Assembly: GCF_000020145.1 (NCBI RefSeq)
Contig: NC_010644.1
Coordinates: forward strand, 1,488,001-1,552,000
From: Elusimicrobium minutum Pei191
GTDB taxonomy: Bacteria > Elusimicrobiota > Elusimicrobia > Elusimicrobiales > Elusimicrobiaceae
DNA: 64,000 nt
Reading direction: 5' to 3'
The notes under the pieces: model-generated
What the model was told of the DNA's origin: nothing
The model's input: only the letters and a program-made list of their open reading frames with translations
Databases searched by the model: none
Made by a program: the position numbers and the translations under genes
Shown here: in pieces, positions 1-8,309 of the stretch
How positions within the stretch are numbered: position 1 is the stretch's first letter
Layout of the letters: every line of letters starts with the position of its first letter

Positions 1-2
1 CC

Positions 3-1073
3 TTAACATTATTATTAGCTTTTACTGCTGTTTGTTCACATGCGCAGCAGGTTGATTTCAATAAACTGAGCAAAGAAATACAGAAAGAAAAACAGAAAAT
101 ATCTGTTTCCTCTCCTGATTCTTTAGCCTGGTTTGTAAAAGGCTCTAAAGTAAAAAATGAAAGGGAAATAAACGAAGCGTTTGCCGGATACCGGACAATC
201 AAAAAAAACATGTTATCCAAAGATAACATTAATAACGAGCTTGCTTTACTTTTTAACAAATTTGATGTTTTGGTAGCCGGGGAAGACCACACCCATGCCG
301 TACCTCTTGAAAAACTTGCCGAAGCGGTAATTTTTTACAACAAAACGGCCCCCGAAAGCAAAAAAATAAAAATATTCGCTGCGGAAAGGCAGGAAGATCA
401 TTGGACGGAATATATAAATAAACAAAAAAATATTAATCCAAATGATAATAATTTGTGCAAAAACGCAGCCCAATTATTTTATAATGGATACAAAGGAACC
501 AATAAAATTTACAAAACTATTTTAACACATTCTTTTTGCCTGCTTGAACAAAACGGCGTGAAAGTTATTCCCGTTGATCTCCGCTACGATCAAATAAATT
601 GCCCTGAATGTAACAAATCCTCGGCAATATTAAAAAATACTCAGGTTTCGGTTATATCCCATAAAGGTTTAAACATGCGCAATATGAATATGGCGCAACA
701 AACTTTAAAACATATGCCAAAACAAGGAAAAGCGGTTATCTATGTCGGCGCGTTACATATTACCACTGATAATAATTTGTTGGGAGTCCCCGCAATAATA
801 AGAAGTAAAAATCCAAATTTAAAAACAGGCAGTGTGCTTATCTCAGGCGGGAGGGAAACCGTTGATAAGACGCTTTCTTTGACCTGCGGCTGCGCTTTTG
901 AAGATAAACACCTCCATACAATAACTATTGCTTATATCTGCGCGCAAGAAGAAGACAGCTTGTTTAATTATATATTGCATTTTGGCGACGGCAATGAAGA
1001 TACGCACCCTGTAAATTATCTTTTACATTACGATAAATATCAAGACACTTCTTTAAGGCGTTTAATGTATTAG
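3..1073 (+). CDS. Secreted TraB/ChaN/TIKI-like protein, 5' end missing
   Basis: The reading frame is open to the left edge, so the gene starts outside the window; the first internal ATG, at 210, is not the start. The visible N-terminus (LTLLLAFTAVCSHAQQ) reads as the end of a signal peptide with a likely signal peptidase I site after SHA, so the product is exported. Two GxxH motifs, GEDH about 90 residues in and GALH about 245 residues in (VIYVGALH), are the hallmark pair of the TraB/ChaN/TIKI fold, whose members include proteases and haem-binding proteins. Cysteine pairs (CPEC, CGC) between and after the motifs may bind metal or form disulfides. The family call rests on these motifs only; substrate and activity cannot be read from sequence. 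It has no partner on its strand except the prepilin 147 bp downstream. Confidence 0.55.
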   Translation, partial: LTLLLAFTAVCSHAQQVDFNKLSKEIQKEKQKISVSSPDSLAWFVKGSKVKNEREINEAFAGYRTIKKNMLSKDNINNELALLFNKFDVLVAGEDHTHAVPLEKLAEAVIFYNKTAPESKKIKIFAAERQEDHWTEYINKQKNINPNDNNLCKNAAQLFYNGYKGTNKIYKTILTHSFCLLEQNGVKVIPVDLRYDQINCPECNKSSAILKNTQVSVISHKGLNMRNMNMAQQTLKHMPKQGKAVIYVGALHITTDNNLLGVPAIIRSKNPNLKTGSVLISGGRETVDKTLSLTCGCAFEDKHLHTITIAYICAQEEDSLFNYILHFGDGNEDTHPVNYLLHYDKYQDTSLRRLMY

Positions 1074-1220
1074 TTGGCAAGCTGATATAAAATATAATTG
1101 GAAACGCGGCAATATTTATTAAATTTTATCACTAAACGATGAGGTTAAAAAGTACCTTAGAAAAATTATAATAATATATAATATTTAAGAGAGAATTATT
1201 ATTTACAATAAGGAGAGCGC

Positions 1221-1748
1221 ATGAGGTTTTTTTCAATTTTTTATATTAAAAAAAATAACGCTTTTACTCTTATAGAACTGCTTGTTGTTGTGCTCATTAT
1301 AGGCATTTTGGCGGCCATTGCTTTACCACAATATACAAAAGCCGTGGAAAAGAGCCGCGCGGCGGAAACGCTTCTTGTGGGAAGGGCTATTAAAGACGCT
1401 CAGGAAAGGTATTTTTTATCAACAGGTTCATATACCACTAAGTTTGAAGACTTAGATATTGACATACCGGGCACATCTTCTTCAGAAGGTGTTGTATTTA
1501 CTTTAAAAAATTATAAATACAGTTTAAGTAATACCACCCACATTTACAGCGTGCCTAATAAAAACTCTTTTAACCACTGGTTTGATTACTGCTACAATAA
1601 TATAACACCTTATAGTTCTTGCCCGCAGCCGGGCGCGACATATTGTGTTTACAACTACGGAACCGACGGGGAAAGACTTTGTAAAACTTTTGGCACATCC
1701 GCCCCGATAGCAGGCGGAAATTCAACTTCAAGAATAAAAGTTAATTAA
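1221..1748 (+). CDS. PilE-like type IV prepilin, Ala at -1, long leader
   Basis: A 175-residue prepilin/pseudopilin. After a 14-residue basic leader comes AFTLIELLVVV, so prepilin peptidase would cut between Ala and Phe. Mature Phe1 and Glu5 are conserved, followed by the hydrophobic helix and the ALPQYTKAVEKSR continuation typical of the pilin alpha-1 helix. The usual residue at -1 is Gly; Ala is shared with the copy at 22247. The C-terminal domain has several Cys (CYNN, SSCPQ, TYCVY, RLCKTFG) that may form disulfide loops. The product should be an inner membrane subunit for a pilus or type II-like system. A good Shine-Dalgarno (AAGGAG) lies 6 nt before the ATG, and AT-rich -10-like hexamers lie at 1167-1182. 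It is one of five copies in this window; no pilus assembly gene is nearby. Confidence 0.9.
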   Translation: MRFFSIFYIKKNNAFTLIELLVVVLIIGILAAIALPQYTKAVEKSRAAETLLVGRAIKDAQERYFLSTGSYTTKFEDLDIDIPGTSSSEGVVFTLKNYKYSLSNTTHIYSVPNKNSFNHWFDYCYNNITPYSSCPQPGATYCVYNYGTDGERLCKTFGTSAPIAGGNSTSRIKVN

Positions 1749-1922
1749 ATATAAAAAAGGAATCCATTTATAAGGCGATATTCTCTTATAAAATTCGCGA
1801 TATACGTTTGTATCGATAACAAATACGATATCCCCGCCGTTGCGGCAAATCGGAAGAAAAATATAAGCACTGTCCTTATTCCGATTTACACAAGCTGAGT
1901 TCCCTAATATTGCAAATAAAAA
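1749..1922. other. Intergenic stretch, no gene seen
   Basis: About 170 bp between the convergent prepilin and mreB genes. I see no ORF and only weak inverted repeats (CGGAAG near 1850 with TTCCG near 1880) before the shared terminator. Confidence 0.5.
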
Positions 1923-1950
1923 GGCCCGCTCTTACGAGCGGGCCTTTTTA
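1918..1950. terminator. Bidirectional terminator between prepilin and mreB
   Basis: Perfect 9-bp GC-rich stem (GGCCCGCTC, 1923-1931, with GAGCGGGCC, 1936-1944) and a 4-nt loop. It is flanked by an A-run on the left and a T-run on the right, so it can end the ribosomal operon on the minus strand and the prepilin transcript on the plus strand. Confidence 0.9.
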
Positions 1951-1960
1951 TTTGTTAAAA

Positions 1961-2992
1961 CTATTTTCTGCGAATTAAGGTTGAACCTTTAACGGATAAT
2001 TCTTCCAAAAATTTACCGGTACCTAACACAACGCAGCTTAAAGGATCGGCCGCGCGGTGAACGGGAATGTCGGTTTCTTTTCTTATTAAATCCGTAATAC
2101 CTCTTAAAAGTGAGCCGCCGCCTGCCACAACCAAACCTCTGTCAACCAGGTCGGCCGCGAGTTCGGGCGGGGTTTCTTCAAGAGTGCTTTTAACAACGTC
2201 AATTATTAACCTGACAGGCTCCATAAGAGCTTGCCTGATTTCCTCGGAAGATACTGTAAGCGTTCGGGGTAAACCTTGTGTTTGGTCACGCCCTTTAACT
2301 TCCATTGTTTTTTCTTCTTTCAAAGGATAAACCGAGCCTATGTTAATTTTAACGTCTTCAGCGGTTGTTTCGCCTACGATAAGATTATATTTTTTCCTAA
2401 AATACTGGATAATACAATCTGTAAGCTCGTCGCCCGCGACGTCAATTGATTTAGCCACAACCATGCCGCCGAGTGAAATTACAGCGACTTCGGTTGTACC
2501 GCCGCCGATATCAACAATCATGCTGGCATGCGGTTCGGAAATAGGAAGATCAGCACCCATGGCTGAAGCCATAGGCTCTTCAATAAGATATACTTCCCTG
2601 GCGCCGGCCTGACGGGCCGCGTCCTCAACAGCGCGTCTTTCAACGCCTGTAATGCCTGAAGGTATACCTATGATTAATCTTGGGCGGAGAAGGCTTCTTC
2701 TGTTATGTACTTTACGAATAAAGTACCGTATCATTTCTTGCGTAACTTCAAAATCCGCTATAACGCCGTTTCTCAAAGGACGCGCGGCCACAATGTTGGC
2801 AGGCGTTCTGCCTAACATCTGTTTGGCTTTTGAGCCTACTGCGCGCACTTCACCGGTTTCGCGGTCAACCGCGACAACCGACGGTTCTCTAAGAACTATC
2901 CCTTTTTCTTTAATATAGATAAGACAGTTGGCCGTGCCAAGGTCCATACCCATATCCGAAGAAAAAAGCCCGCCCAAGTAATCTATAACCAT
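1961..2992 (-). CDS. mreB: Rod shape-determining protein MreB
   Basis: A 343-residue bacterial actin homologue. It polymerises on the inner membrane and positions the elongasome for lateral wall synthesis. The actin-type ATP site is visible: phosphate-1 motif MDLGTAN (residues 16-22), the connecting [10 protein letters not shown] segment, phosphate-2 motif [12 protein letters not shown] near residue 165, and the adenosine motif [11 protein letters not shown] near 290. Length is standard. The ATG directly abuts the rplQ stop codon with no intergenic base, so translation is probably coupled to L17 and mreB is the last gene of the alpha operon. mreC, mreD and rodA do not follow; the operon ends at the hairpin 1923-1944. 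Confidence 0.97.
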   Translation of the reverse strand: MVIDYLGGLFSSDMGMDLGTANCLIYIKEKGIVLREPSVVAVDRETGEVRAVGSKAKQMLGRTPANIVAARPLRNGVIADFEVTQEMIRYFIRKVHNRRSLLRPRLIIGIPSGITGVERRAVEDAARQAGAREVYLIEEPMASAMGADLPISEPHASMIVDIGGGTTEVAVISLGGMVVAKSIDVAGDELTDCIIQYFRKKYNLIVGETTAEDVKINIGSVYPLKEEKTMEVKGRDQTQGLPRTLTVSSEEIRQALMEPVRLIIDVVKSTLEETPPELAADLVDRGLVVAGGGSLLRGITDLIRKETDIPVHRAADPLSCVVLGTGKFLEELSVKGSTLIRRK

Positions 2993-3337
2993 TTAATCCA
3001 CCAATTTTATTATGGCAACTTCCGCGTTATCGCCGGGTCTTTTGCCTGCGCGATAAATGCGTGTAAAGCCGCCGGGTCTTTTTTCATATCTGGAAGCCAA
3101 TACTTCAAAAAGTTTTTTATAAGCAACCTTATCTTTCAAGGTGTCTTTTACTTGTAAGTTCTGGCCGTTTTTAGCTAAAGTAACTAAATTATCGACAACT
3201 CTTCTGACTTCTTTGGCTTTGGCTACAGTGGTTTCAACCTGTTCGTGCAAAATAATGCTTGTGGCCATATTGTTTAACATTGCACGTCTGTGTGAACCTG
3301 TTTTGCCAAGTTTTCTATGTCCTGTATTCTTAATCAT
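2993..3337 (-). CDS. rplQ: 50S ribosomal protein L17
   Basis: 114 residues. Starts with the conserved KLGKTGSHRRAMLNNM segment and ends shortly after TRIYRAGKRPGDNAEVA, both diagnostic of L17, which sits near the peptide exit tunnel. It lacks the C-terminal extension seen in some bacteria. It lies 19 bp after rpoA, the usual alpha-operon order, and abuts mreB. No oddities in the coding sequence. Confidence 0.98.
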   Translation of the reverse strand: MIKNTGHRKLGKTGSHRRAMLNNMATSIILHEQVETTVAKAKEVRRVVDNLVTLAKNGQNLQVKDTLKDKVAYKKLFEVLASRYEKRPGGFTRIYRAGKRPGDNAEVAIIKLVD

Positions 3338-3356
3338 AATATCTTACAACCGCTCC

Positions 3357-4346
3357 TTAAAATTTCATACCGAGGGAAAGATTCATTTCCGCAAGTCTTT
3401 CTTTAACCTCATCAAGTGAACGAGTACCAAAGTTCTTTATCATTTTGAGATCATCTTCAGTCTTGCTTACCAAATCTTTAACCGTGTTTACGCCTTCTGA
3501 TTTAAGGCAGTTAATTGAACGTGATGAAAGTTCAATAAACTCAACAGACTGGTTTAAAAGTTCTTCAACTTTGCTGTTAACCGCGCTTACGCCGCTTACG
3601 CTGCCTGTGGTTGACAAAGGCTCAGTTTCAGGCGCCGCAGCGTTAACTTCTTCACCTTCAATCGTGAAAATATGAAGTGATTGTGAAAGAAGGACCGCCG
3701 CTTTATGTAAAGCCTTCGCAGGTTCAAGAGTACCGTCTGTGGTTATTTGTATAACAAGCCTGTCATAATCCGTTTTCTGCCCTACGCGCGCGGGTTCAAC
3801 ATCATAGTGAACCTTAAGAATGGGTGAGAAAATTGCGTCCACGGGAATAAAGCCCGCAGGTCTTTGGATTTTGCTTAAATCTTCCGCAGGAACATAACCT
3901 TTGCCTTGTGAAATTTCAATTTCAAGCTCAAGTTTGCCGCCCTGTTCTAAATTAGCGATTTCCAAATCCTTATTAATGATTTCAACGCCGGATACTTCCG
4001 CAATATCTTTTGCCGTTACTTTGCCGGGTTTAGAAGCAGTTAAATAAACATATTCTCTGTTTTTCCCTTCAAGTTTAACTCTTAATTTTTTAAGGTTGAG
4101 CAAAATATTGATAACATCTTCCTTAACGTTGGGGATTGTGCTGTATTCGTGTACAGCACCCCTAACTCTGACAGCCGTTACAGCCGAACCGTCAAGTCCC
4201 GAAAGTAAAATTCTTCTAAGTGAATTTCCAACAGTATGACCATAGCCGCTTTCATACGGTTCCGCTATTATGCGACCGTAAAACGGGGTTACTGTTTTTT
4301 CATCCAACTGAATTTTTGTCGGTAAAACTAACTGATTAAAAGCCAT
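3357..4346 (-). CDS. rpoA: RNA polymerase alpha subunit
   Basis: 329 residues, the same length as in E. coli. The N-terminal dimerisation domain carries EPYESGYGHTVGNSLRRILLSGL; the C-terminal domain (about 260-329) has the helix-hairpin-helix segment (ELSSRSINCLKSEGVNTVKDL ... GTRSLDEVKERL) that contacts UP elements and activators. A short low-complexity linker rich in Ala, Ser and Val separates them near residues 235-258. It lies 14 bp after rpsD and 19 bp before rplQ. The A/T-rich DNA upstream of the rRNA promoters in this window would suit alpha-CTD binding, but this is inference. Confidence 0.98.
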   Translation of the reverse strand: MAFNQLVLPTKIQLDEKTVTPFYGRIIAEPYESGYGHTVGNSLRRILLSGLDGSAVTAVRVRGAVHEYSTIPNVKEDVINILLNLKKLRVKLEGKNREYVYLTASKPGKVTAKDIAEVSGVEIINKDLEIANLEQGGKLELEIEISQGKGYVPAEDLSKIQRPAGFIPVDAIFSPILKVHYDVEPARVGQKTDYDRLVIQITTDGTLEPAKALHKAAVLLSQSLHIFTIEGEEVNAAAPETEPLSTTGSVSGVSAVNSKVEELLNQSVEFIELSSRSINCLKSEGVNTVKDLVSKTEDDLKMIKNFGTRSLDEVKERLAEMNLSLGMKF

Positions 4347-4360
4347 TTTTCCCTCCGCGA

Positions 4361-4966
4361 CTATTTGGAATAGTGTTCAACTATCAACTGTTCATTAATA
4401 TTTTCAGGAATTTCTGCTCTTTCCGGAATACGAACATATTTGGCGCTAACCGGCTCTTTCCACTCAATCCAAGAATACTTAGCGTGGTCATAACCTTTAA
4501 GATTTACTTCAAACATGCTTAATGATTTAGAGCCTTCGGTTACGCTTATAACCTGACCGGGTTTAACTGAATACGACGGCGTTTTTACAATTTCACCGTC
4601 TACAGTTATGTGCCTGTGTGTAACCAACTGTCTTGCGGCGGCTCTTGTGCGGGCTAACCCCATGCGGTATACGATGTTATCTAATCTGCATTCAAGAAGC
4701 TGCATCAAAACTTCGCCGGTTACGCCGGGTAAGCTGTGAGCTTTTGTAAATAAATTGCTGAACTGTTTTTCTAATAAGCCGTATGTATATTTGGCTTTCT
4801 GCTTTTCAGCAAGCTGAGTTCCGAACACAGACATTTTTTTCTTTCTGGGAGCATGTTTGTTGTTTCCGGCGGCTCTTTCTGATTTAATAAGGCTTTTATC
4901 GGGGCCGAAAATAGGCTCGCCGAACTTACGCGCAATTTTTGTTTTGGGTCCAATATATCTTGCCAT
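4361..4966 (-). CDS. rpsD: 30S ribosomal protein S4
   Basis: 201 residues. A primary 16S-binding protein. The start MARYIGPKTKIARKFGEP and the S4 RNA-binding fold (LECRLDNIVYRMGLARTRAAARQLVTHRHI, about residues 90-120) are clear. There is no four-cysteine zinc motif in the N-terminal region, so this is the zinc-independent form. In many bacteria S4 represses its own operon by binding a leader; no comparable leader is evident immediately upstream here. It lies 5 bp after rpsK and 14 bp before rpoA. Confidence 0.98.
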   Translation of the reverse strand: MARYIGPKTKIARKFGEPIFGPDKSLIKSERAAGNNKHAPRKKKMSVFGTQLAEKQKAKYTYGLLEKQFSNLFTKAHSLPGVTGEVLMQLLECRLDNIVYRMGLARTRAAARQLVTHRHITVDGEIVKTPSYSVKPGQVISVTEGSKSLSMFEVNLKGYDHAKYSWIEWKEPVSAKYVRIPERAEIPENINEQLIVEHYSK

Positions 4967-4971
4967 AAAAA

Positions 4972-5400
4972 CTATACTCTCCTTGCTTTAGGTGGTCTGC
5001 ATCCGTTGTGGGGGATGGGTGTTACGTCTCTTATAGCTGCGACGTTAAGCCCTGCCTGCTGCAAAGCTCTTACCGCGGTTTCTCTGCCCTGGCCGGGACC
5101 GCAAACTCTTACAGTTACTTCCCTCATTCCAAGTGAAACCGCCTTTTCGCCAACTTTGCTGCAGGTAATCTGGGCCGCAAAAGGAGTGCTTTTTTTGCTG
5201 CCTTTGAAACCGTGTGAGCCGGCTGACGACCAAATAAGAGTATTACCCTTATCGTCTGATATTGTAACAATTGTGTTGTTAAAGGAGCAGTAAATATGCG
5301 CCGTGCCGAAAGCAGGCATTTTTGTTCCTTTCTTTTTCGCTTTAACCGCAACCGTCTTTTCCTCAACGGGCGCAGTCTTATTTATTTTTTCTTCTGACAT
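4972..5400 (-). CDS. rpsK: 30S ribosomal protein S11
   Basis: 142 residues, about a dozen more than E. coli S11 because of a charged Lys/Glu-rich N-terminal tail (residues 1-25). The core is typical: [27 protein letters not shown], and the C-terminal [18 protein letters not shown] that lines the mRNA exit platform. It lies 24 bp after rpsM and 5 bp before rpsD. Confidence 0.98.
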   Translation of the reverse strand: MSEEKINKTAPVEEKTVAVKAKKKGTKMPAFGTAHIYCSFNNTIVTISDDKGNTLIWSSAGSHGFKGSKKSTPFAAQITCSKVGEKAVSLGMREVTVRVCGPGQGRETAVRALQQAGLNVAAIRDVTPIPHNGCRPPKARRV

Positions 5401-5424
5401 TTTTAAATACCTAACCTGTTAAAT

Positions 5425-5799
5425 TTATTTTGTCTTTGAACCAACTGTTCTTCTCTTGCCTTTGCGTGTTCTGCTGTTGGTTTTTGTTCTCTGACCGCGG
5501 ACAGGCAATCTCTTGCGATGTCTGTTGCCTCTGTACGAGCCCGTATCAACATACCTCTGTATGTTGCCGGAAATCTCACGTCTGAGTTCACCTTCAACTT
5601 TATACTCTTTTTGTAAGATTGTATTAAGAAGGTTTGCCTGCGCTTCAGTTAAATCTTTAACTCTGGTGGTAGGGTCAATCTGACCATTCGCTTTAGCAAT
5701 AACGTCTTTTGCGTTTCTTTTGCCAATGCCATAAATATATTCGAGAGCAACGTCAATTCTCTTATTTTTAGGTAAATCTATACCTGCAACTCTAGCCAT
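5425..5799 (-). CDS. rpsM: 30S ribosomal protein S13
   Basis: 124 residues. [26 protein letters not shown] is the standard S13 start, and the basic C-terminal tail ([23 protein letters not shown] in part) reaches the P-site tRNA. The head protein S13 also contacts L5 across the subunit bridge. It is 19 bp downstream of rpmJ in the usual infA-rpmJ-rpsM-rpsK-rpsD order. Confidence 0.98.
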   Translation of the reverse strand: MARVAGIDLPKNKRIDVALEYIYGIGKRNAKDVIAKANGQIDPTTRVKDLTEAQANLLNTILQKEYKVEGELRREISGNIQRYVDTGSYRGNRHRKRLPVRGQRTKTNSRTRKGKRRTVGSKTK

Positions 5800-5818
5800 A
5801 TAACTCTAAGTCTCCTTA

Positions 5819-5932
5819 TTAACCTTGGCGTTGTTTGTGCTTTTTAACATCGCACACAACACGCAATACGCCGTTACGTTTAATAACTTTGCATTTTTGA
5901 CATATCTTTTTTACACTAGCTCTGACTTTCAT
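5819..5932 (-). CDS. rpmJ: 50S ribosomal protein L36, zinc-binding form
   Basis: A 37-residue gene, too short for most ORF filters. It begins [17 protein letters not shown] and ends [11 protein letters not shown]. The C-x2-C ... C ... H pattern is the zinc site of the C+ form of L36. Its ATG (5930-5932) directly follows the infA stop codon, so the two are probably translationally coupled. It precedes rpsM by 19 bp, the normal place for rpmJ. Confidence 0.97.
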
Positions 5933-6145
5933 TTATTTCTCCCGGTAGGTTATTCTGCCCTTAGTTAAATCATATGGGGATAATTCCAGTTTAACTTTAT
6001 CTCCCGGCAAAATTCTTATGTGGTGCACGCGCATCTTTCCAGATATGTGCCCCAGTACAATTCTTCCGCCGTCAATTTCTACTTTAAACATGGCGTTTGG
6101 TAAAGATTCTAATACCTTACCTTCTACTTCTATCTTATCACTCAT
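5933..6145 (-). CDS. infA: Translation initiation factor IF-1
   Basis: 70 residues forming a single OB fold: [20 protein letters not shown], then [18 protein letters not shown] and the terminal KGRITYREK. It binds the ribosomal A site during initiation. An AGGAGG-like element lies more than 20 nt before the ATG, which is further than usual; no better in-frame start is apparent. It abuts rpmJ with no gap and follows map by 87 bp. Confidence 0.97.
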
Positions 6146-6232
6146 ACGTTTGGCTAACTGCCGAACTTCCTCCTTGTTTAGTGCGTCGACAGCGGTTGTT
6201 TAGGACTTCCCTAAATTCCGTTGTCTGTATAT

Positions 6233-6982
6233 TTATTGCGCTGTAAGTATTTCACAGCCGTTTCCTGTAACGGCTACGGTATGCTCAAAATGGGCAGACA
6301 AACTGCCGTCTTGGGTAACCACCGTCCATCCGTCTTGGAGCGTCTTGACTTCATCTTTTCCCGCATTTAACATAGGCTCAATCGCAAGCACATAACCTTC
6401 TTTTAATACAGGCCCCGTGCCTTTCAAACCAAAGTTAGGGATAGCAGGATCCTCGTGTAAATTACGTCCCACGCCATGCCCGCAATATTCCCTTACTATA
6501 CCTAAGTTATTTAGCGTCGCAAGAGTTTCAACCGCGTTTGACACGTCACCTAAACGCGCCCCCGGTCTGACCTGCCCAATAGCTAATTCTAAAGACTTTT
6601 TGGTTAAATCCATAAGTCTTTGGGCAACGCCGGAAACTTTTCCGACACCGATGGTAACAGCGGCGTCCGCATAGAAGCCGTCAAGACGGGCACCCATGTC
6701 AACACTTATAATATCACCATCTCTTAATATTTTACCTTTTTGTGGGATTCCGTGCACGACTTCTTCATTTACCGACGCGCATATCGTCCCAGAAAATCCG
6801 TTATACCCTAAAAACGCGGGTATGGCACCGCGGTCTCTGATTAATTTTTCGGCCGCTTTATCAAGTTCTAAAGTGGAAATACCGGGCTTAACTAATGTTT
6901 GCATAAGCGCCAAAGCTTCGGCAACTATTTTGCCGGCCGCTCTCATTTTTTTTATTTCCTCTTTAGTTTTTATTTCTATCAT
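6233..6982 (-). CDS. map: Methionine aminopeptidase, type I
   Basis: 249 residues. Removes the initiator Met from nascent proteins. The five metal ligands of the pita-bread fold are visible: the Asp of ISVDMGARLDG and of FYADAAVT, the His of YCGHGVGRNLHEDP, the Glu of LAIEPML and the Glu of AHFEHTVAVT. The catalytic His is in EVVHGIPQ. No N-terminal zinc finger extension, so it is the short type Ia form. It lies 1 bp after the DUF3592-like gene, which is wedged between it and adk; map next to adk and infA is standard. Confidence 0.97.
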   Translation of the reverse strand: MIEIKTKEEIKKMRAAGKIVAEALALMQTLVKPGISTLELDKAAEKLIRDRGAIPAFLGYNGFSGTICASVNEEVVHGIPQKGKILRDGDIISVDMGARLDGFYADAAVTIGVGKVSGVAQRLMDLTKKSLELAIGQVRPGARLGDVSNAVETLATLNNLGIVREYCGHGVGRNLHEDPAIPNFGLKGTGPVLKEGYVLAIEPMLNAGKDEVKTLQDGWTVVTQDGSLSAHFEHTVAVTGNGCEILTAQ

Positions 6983-6983
6983 T

Positions 6984-7400
6984 TTACTTTGTTGTAATCC
7001 ATACCGCCGCTGTTATAAGCGGCGTTACCAAACCTAAAAAAATTATTATTCCGCCCCACAACAATCTATTGTTTTTCAAACCGCCTCTCATGGCGTTTTT
7101 CGGATTGCGCGGGTCAAACGTTACACTTATTTCCTGCCCTTCTTCAAGCTCGTTAATTTTAAACAGAAGACGCCCGGCGTCCCACGTGTGAAAAAAATAT
7201 TCCTTACCTTCAAACAAAAATTTTATTTCATATTTATGGTTGCAATTCTTGCAGCCCTGCTTGCTTACTACTTTACCCGGGGTCTCTTTAGCGCCCGGTT
7301 TTAAAGCGCTTAATTTATATCCTTTTGCGGAGTATAAAACTCCTGCGGTTAAAATTAACCACATTAATATTAAACCTGTTACCGGAGTCATAAATTTCAA
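6984..7400 (-). CDS. DUF3592-like membrane protein in the spc operon
   Basis: 138 residues with an N-terminal membrane helix (about 7-24), a soluble middle domain and a C-terminal helix (about 113-133). The middle region, with EIKFLFEGKEYFFHTWDAG, EEGQEISVTFDPRNPKNA and a CKNC pair, resembles DUF3592-type proteins; that is a motif-level resemblance. It sits 41 bp after adk and only 1 bp before map, so it is almost certainly translated from the same mRNA. Proteins like this are not normal members of the spc operon. Function unknown. The Cys pair could be redox-active or bind metal. Confidence 0.65.
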   Translation of the reverse strand: MKFMTPVTGLILMWLILTAGVLYSAKGYKLSALKPGAKETPGKVVSKQGCKNCNHKYEIKFLFEGKEYFFHTWDAGRLLFKINELEEGQEISVTFDPRNPKNAMRGGLKNNRLLWGGIIIFLGLVTPLITAAVWITTK

Positions 7401-7441
7401 CCTCCTTAAAGTTTATTTAGTTAAGCAAATTGCCAAGCGGT

Positions 7442-8086
7442 CTATTTTTTTCTGTTAATAAATTTTGAAATTTCTTCAAAAACTTCTTCTTTGTTTTTGC
7501 TGCCGTCAACTTCTTTATAATAAGTTTTGTTTTTATAAAAACCTACAACAGGTTCAGTCTGCGAGTGGTAAACATTTATCCTGTTTTTGGCGGATTCCTC
7601 ATTATCATCGGCGCGCTGGTAAATATCCGTGCTGCCGCATTTAGGACATTTGCCGTCAAAATTTTTAATAAATCTTAAATTAAAAATATTGCCGCAGTTT
7701 TTGCACTGTCTTCTTAAAACTATTCTTTGCGTAATTTCGTCTTCAGAAAGTTTTATGTTAATTACAGCACTAAGTTTTTCGGCCAGTCCTTTAACTATCG
7801 GGTGCATCATTTCCGCCTGCGAAAGAGTGCGGGGGAAACCGTCCAAAACCACACCTTTGCCTCTGTTTAAAAAAGCGTTTTTTAAAAGACCTAAAATCAT
7901 TTCGTCAGGAACTAAATTGCCGCCGTCAATAAGTTTTTTTGCCTGCTTGCCAAGTTCGGTATTATTTGCAATTTCTTCCCTAAGAAGGTCGCCGGTAGAA
8001 ATATGTTTAAGCCCATATTTCTCAGCCACCAGGACGGACTGCGTTCCTTTACCTGCGCCGGGAGCGCCTAATAAAACTATAATCAT
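7442..8086 (-). CDS. adk: Adenylate kinase, zinc LID form
   Basis: 214 residues. Interconverts ATP and AMP with two ADP. The P-loop is GAPGAGKGT (residues 7-15), the AMP-binding DGFPRTLSQAE segment is near 84, and the LID carries CKNCGNIF with CPKCGS, a four-Cys zinc knuckle that stabilises the lid, as in Gram-positive adenylate kinases. It keeps the normal place downstream of secY, but with a 223-bp gap that may hold its own promoter or a processing site. Confidence 0.97.
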   Translation of the reverse strand: MIIVLLGAPGAGKGTQSVLVAEKYGLKHISTGDLLREEIANNTELGKQAKKLIDGGNLVPDEMILGLLKNAFLNRGKGVVLDGFPRTLSQAEMMHPIVKGLAEKLSAVINIKLSEDEITQRIVLRRQCKNCGNIFNLRFIKNFDGKCPKCGSTDIYQRADDNEESAKNRINVYHSQTEPVVGFYKNKTYYKEVDGSKNKEEVFEEISKFINRKK

Positions 8087-8309
8087 AAAACCCCTTCCTT
8101 AAAGTTTAAACTTATAATTGGCGGGTTGGCCTTTTTTATTAAAAGCCAAAACAACAACCTGCGCTGCAATAATTTTGCAGATGTTTAATTTCACCTGACT
8201 TTGAAATTAAACCGCTAAAACAAAGCGCCTTCAAGGCCTGCTTAAAAAAAGCTTAATTACTTTGTTTGGCAATATTGTCAATAAATTGAAAAATGTTGTA
8301 AAGGATTAA
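8087..8309 (-). other. secY-adk intergenic gap
   Basis: This 223-bp gap is the longest inside the spc operon. It contains several partly self-complementary segments, such as a CCTTTT/AAAAG pair near 8131-8146 and AAGCGCCTTCAAGGC near 8223, but no clear terminator with a T-run on the minus strand. I see no ORF. Confidence 0.4.
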
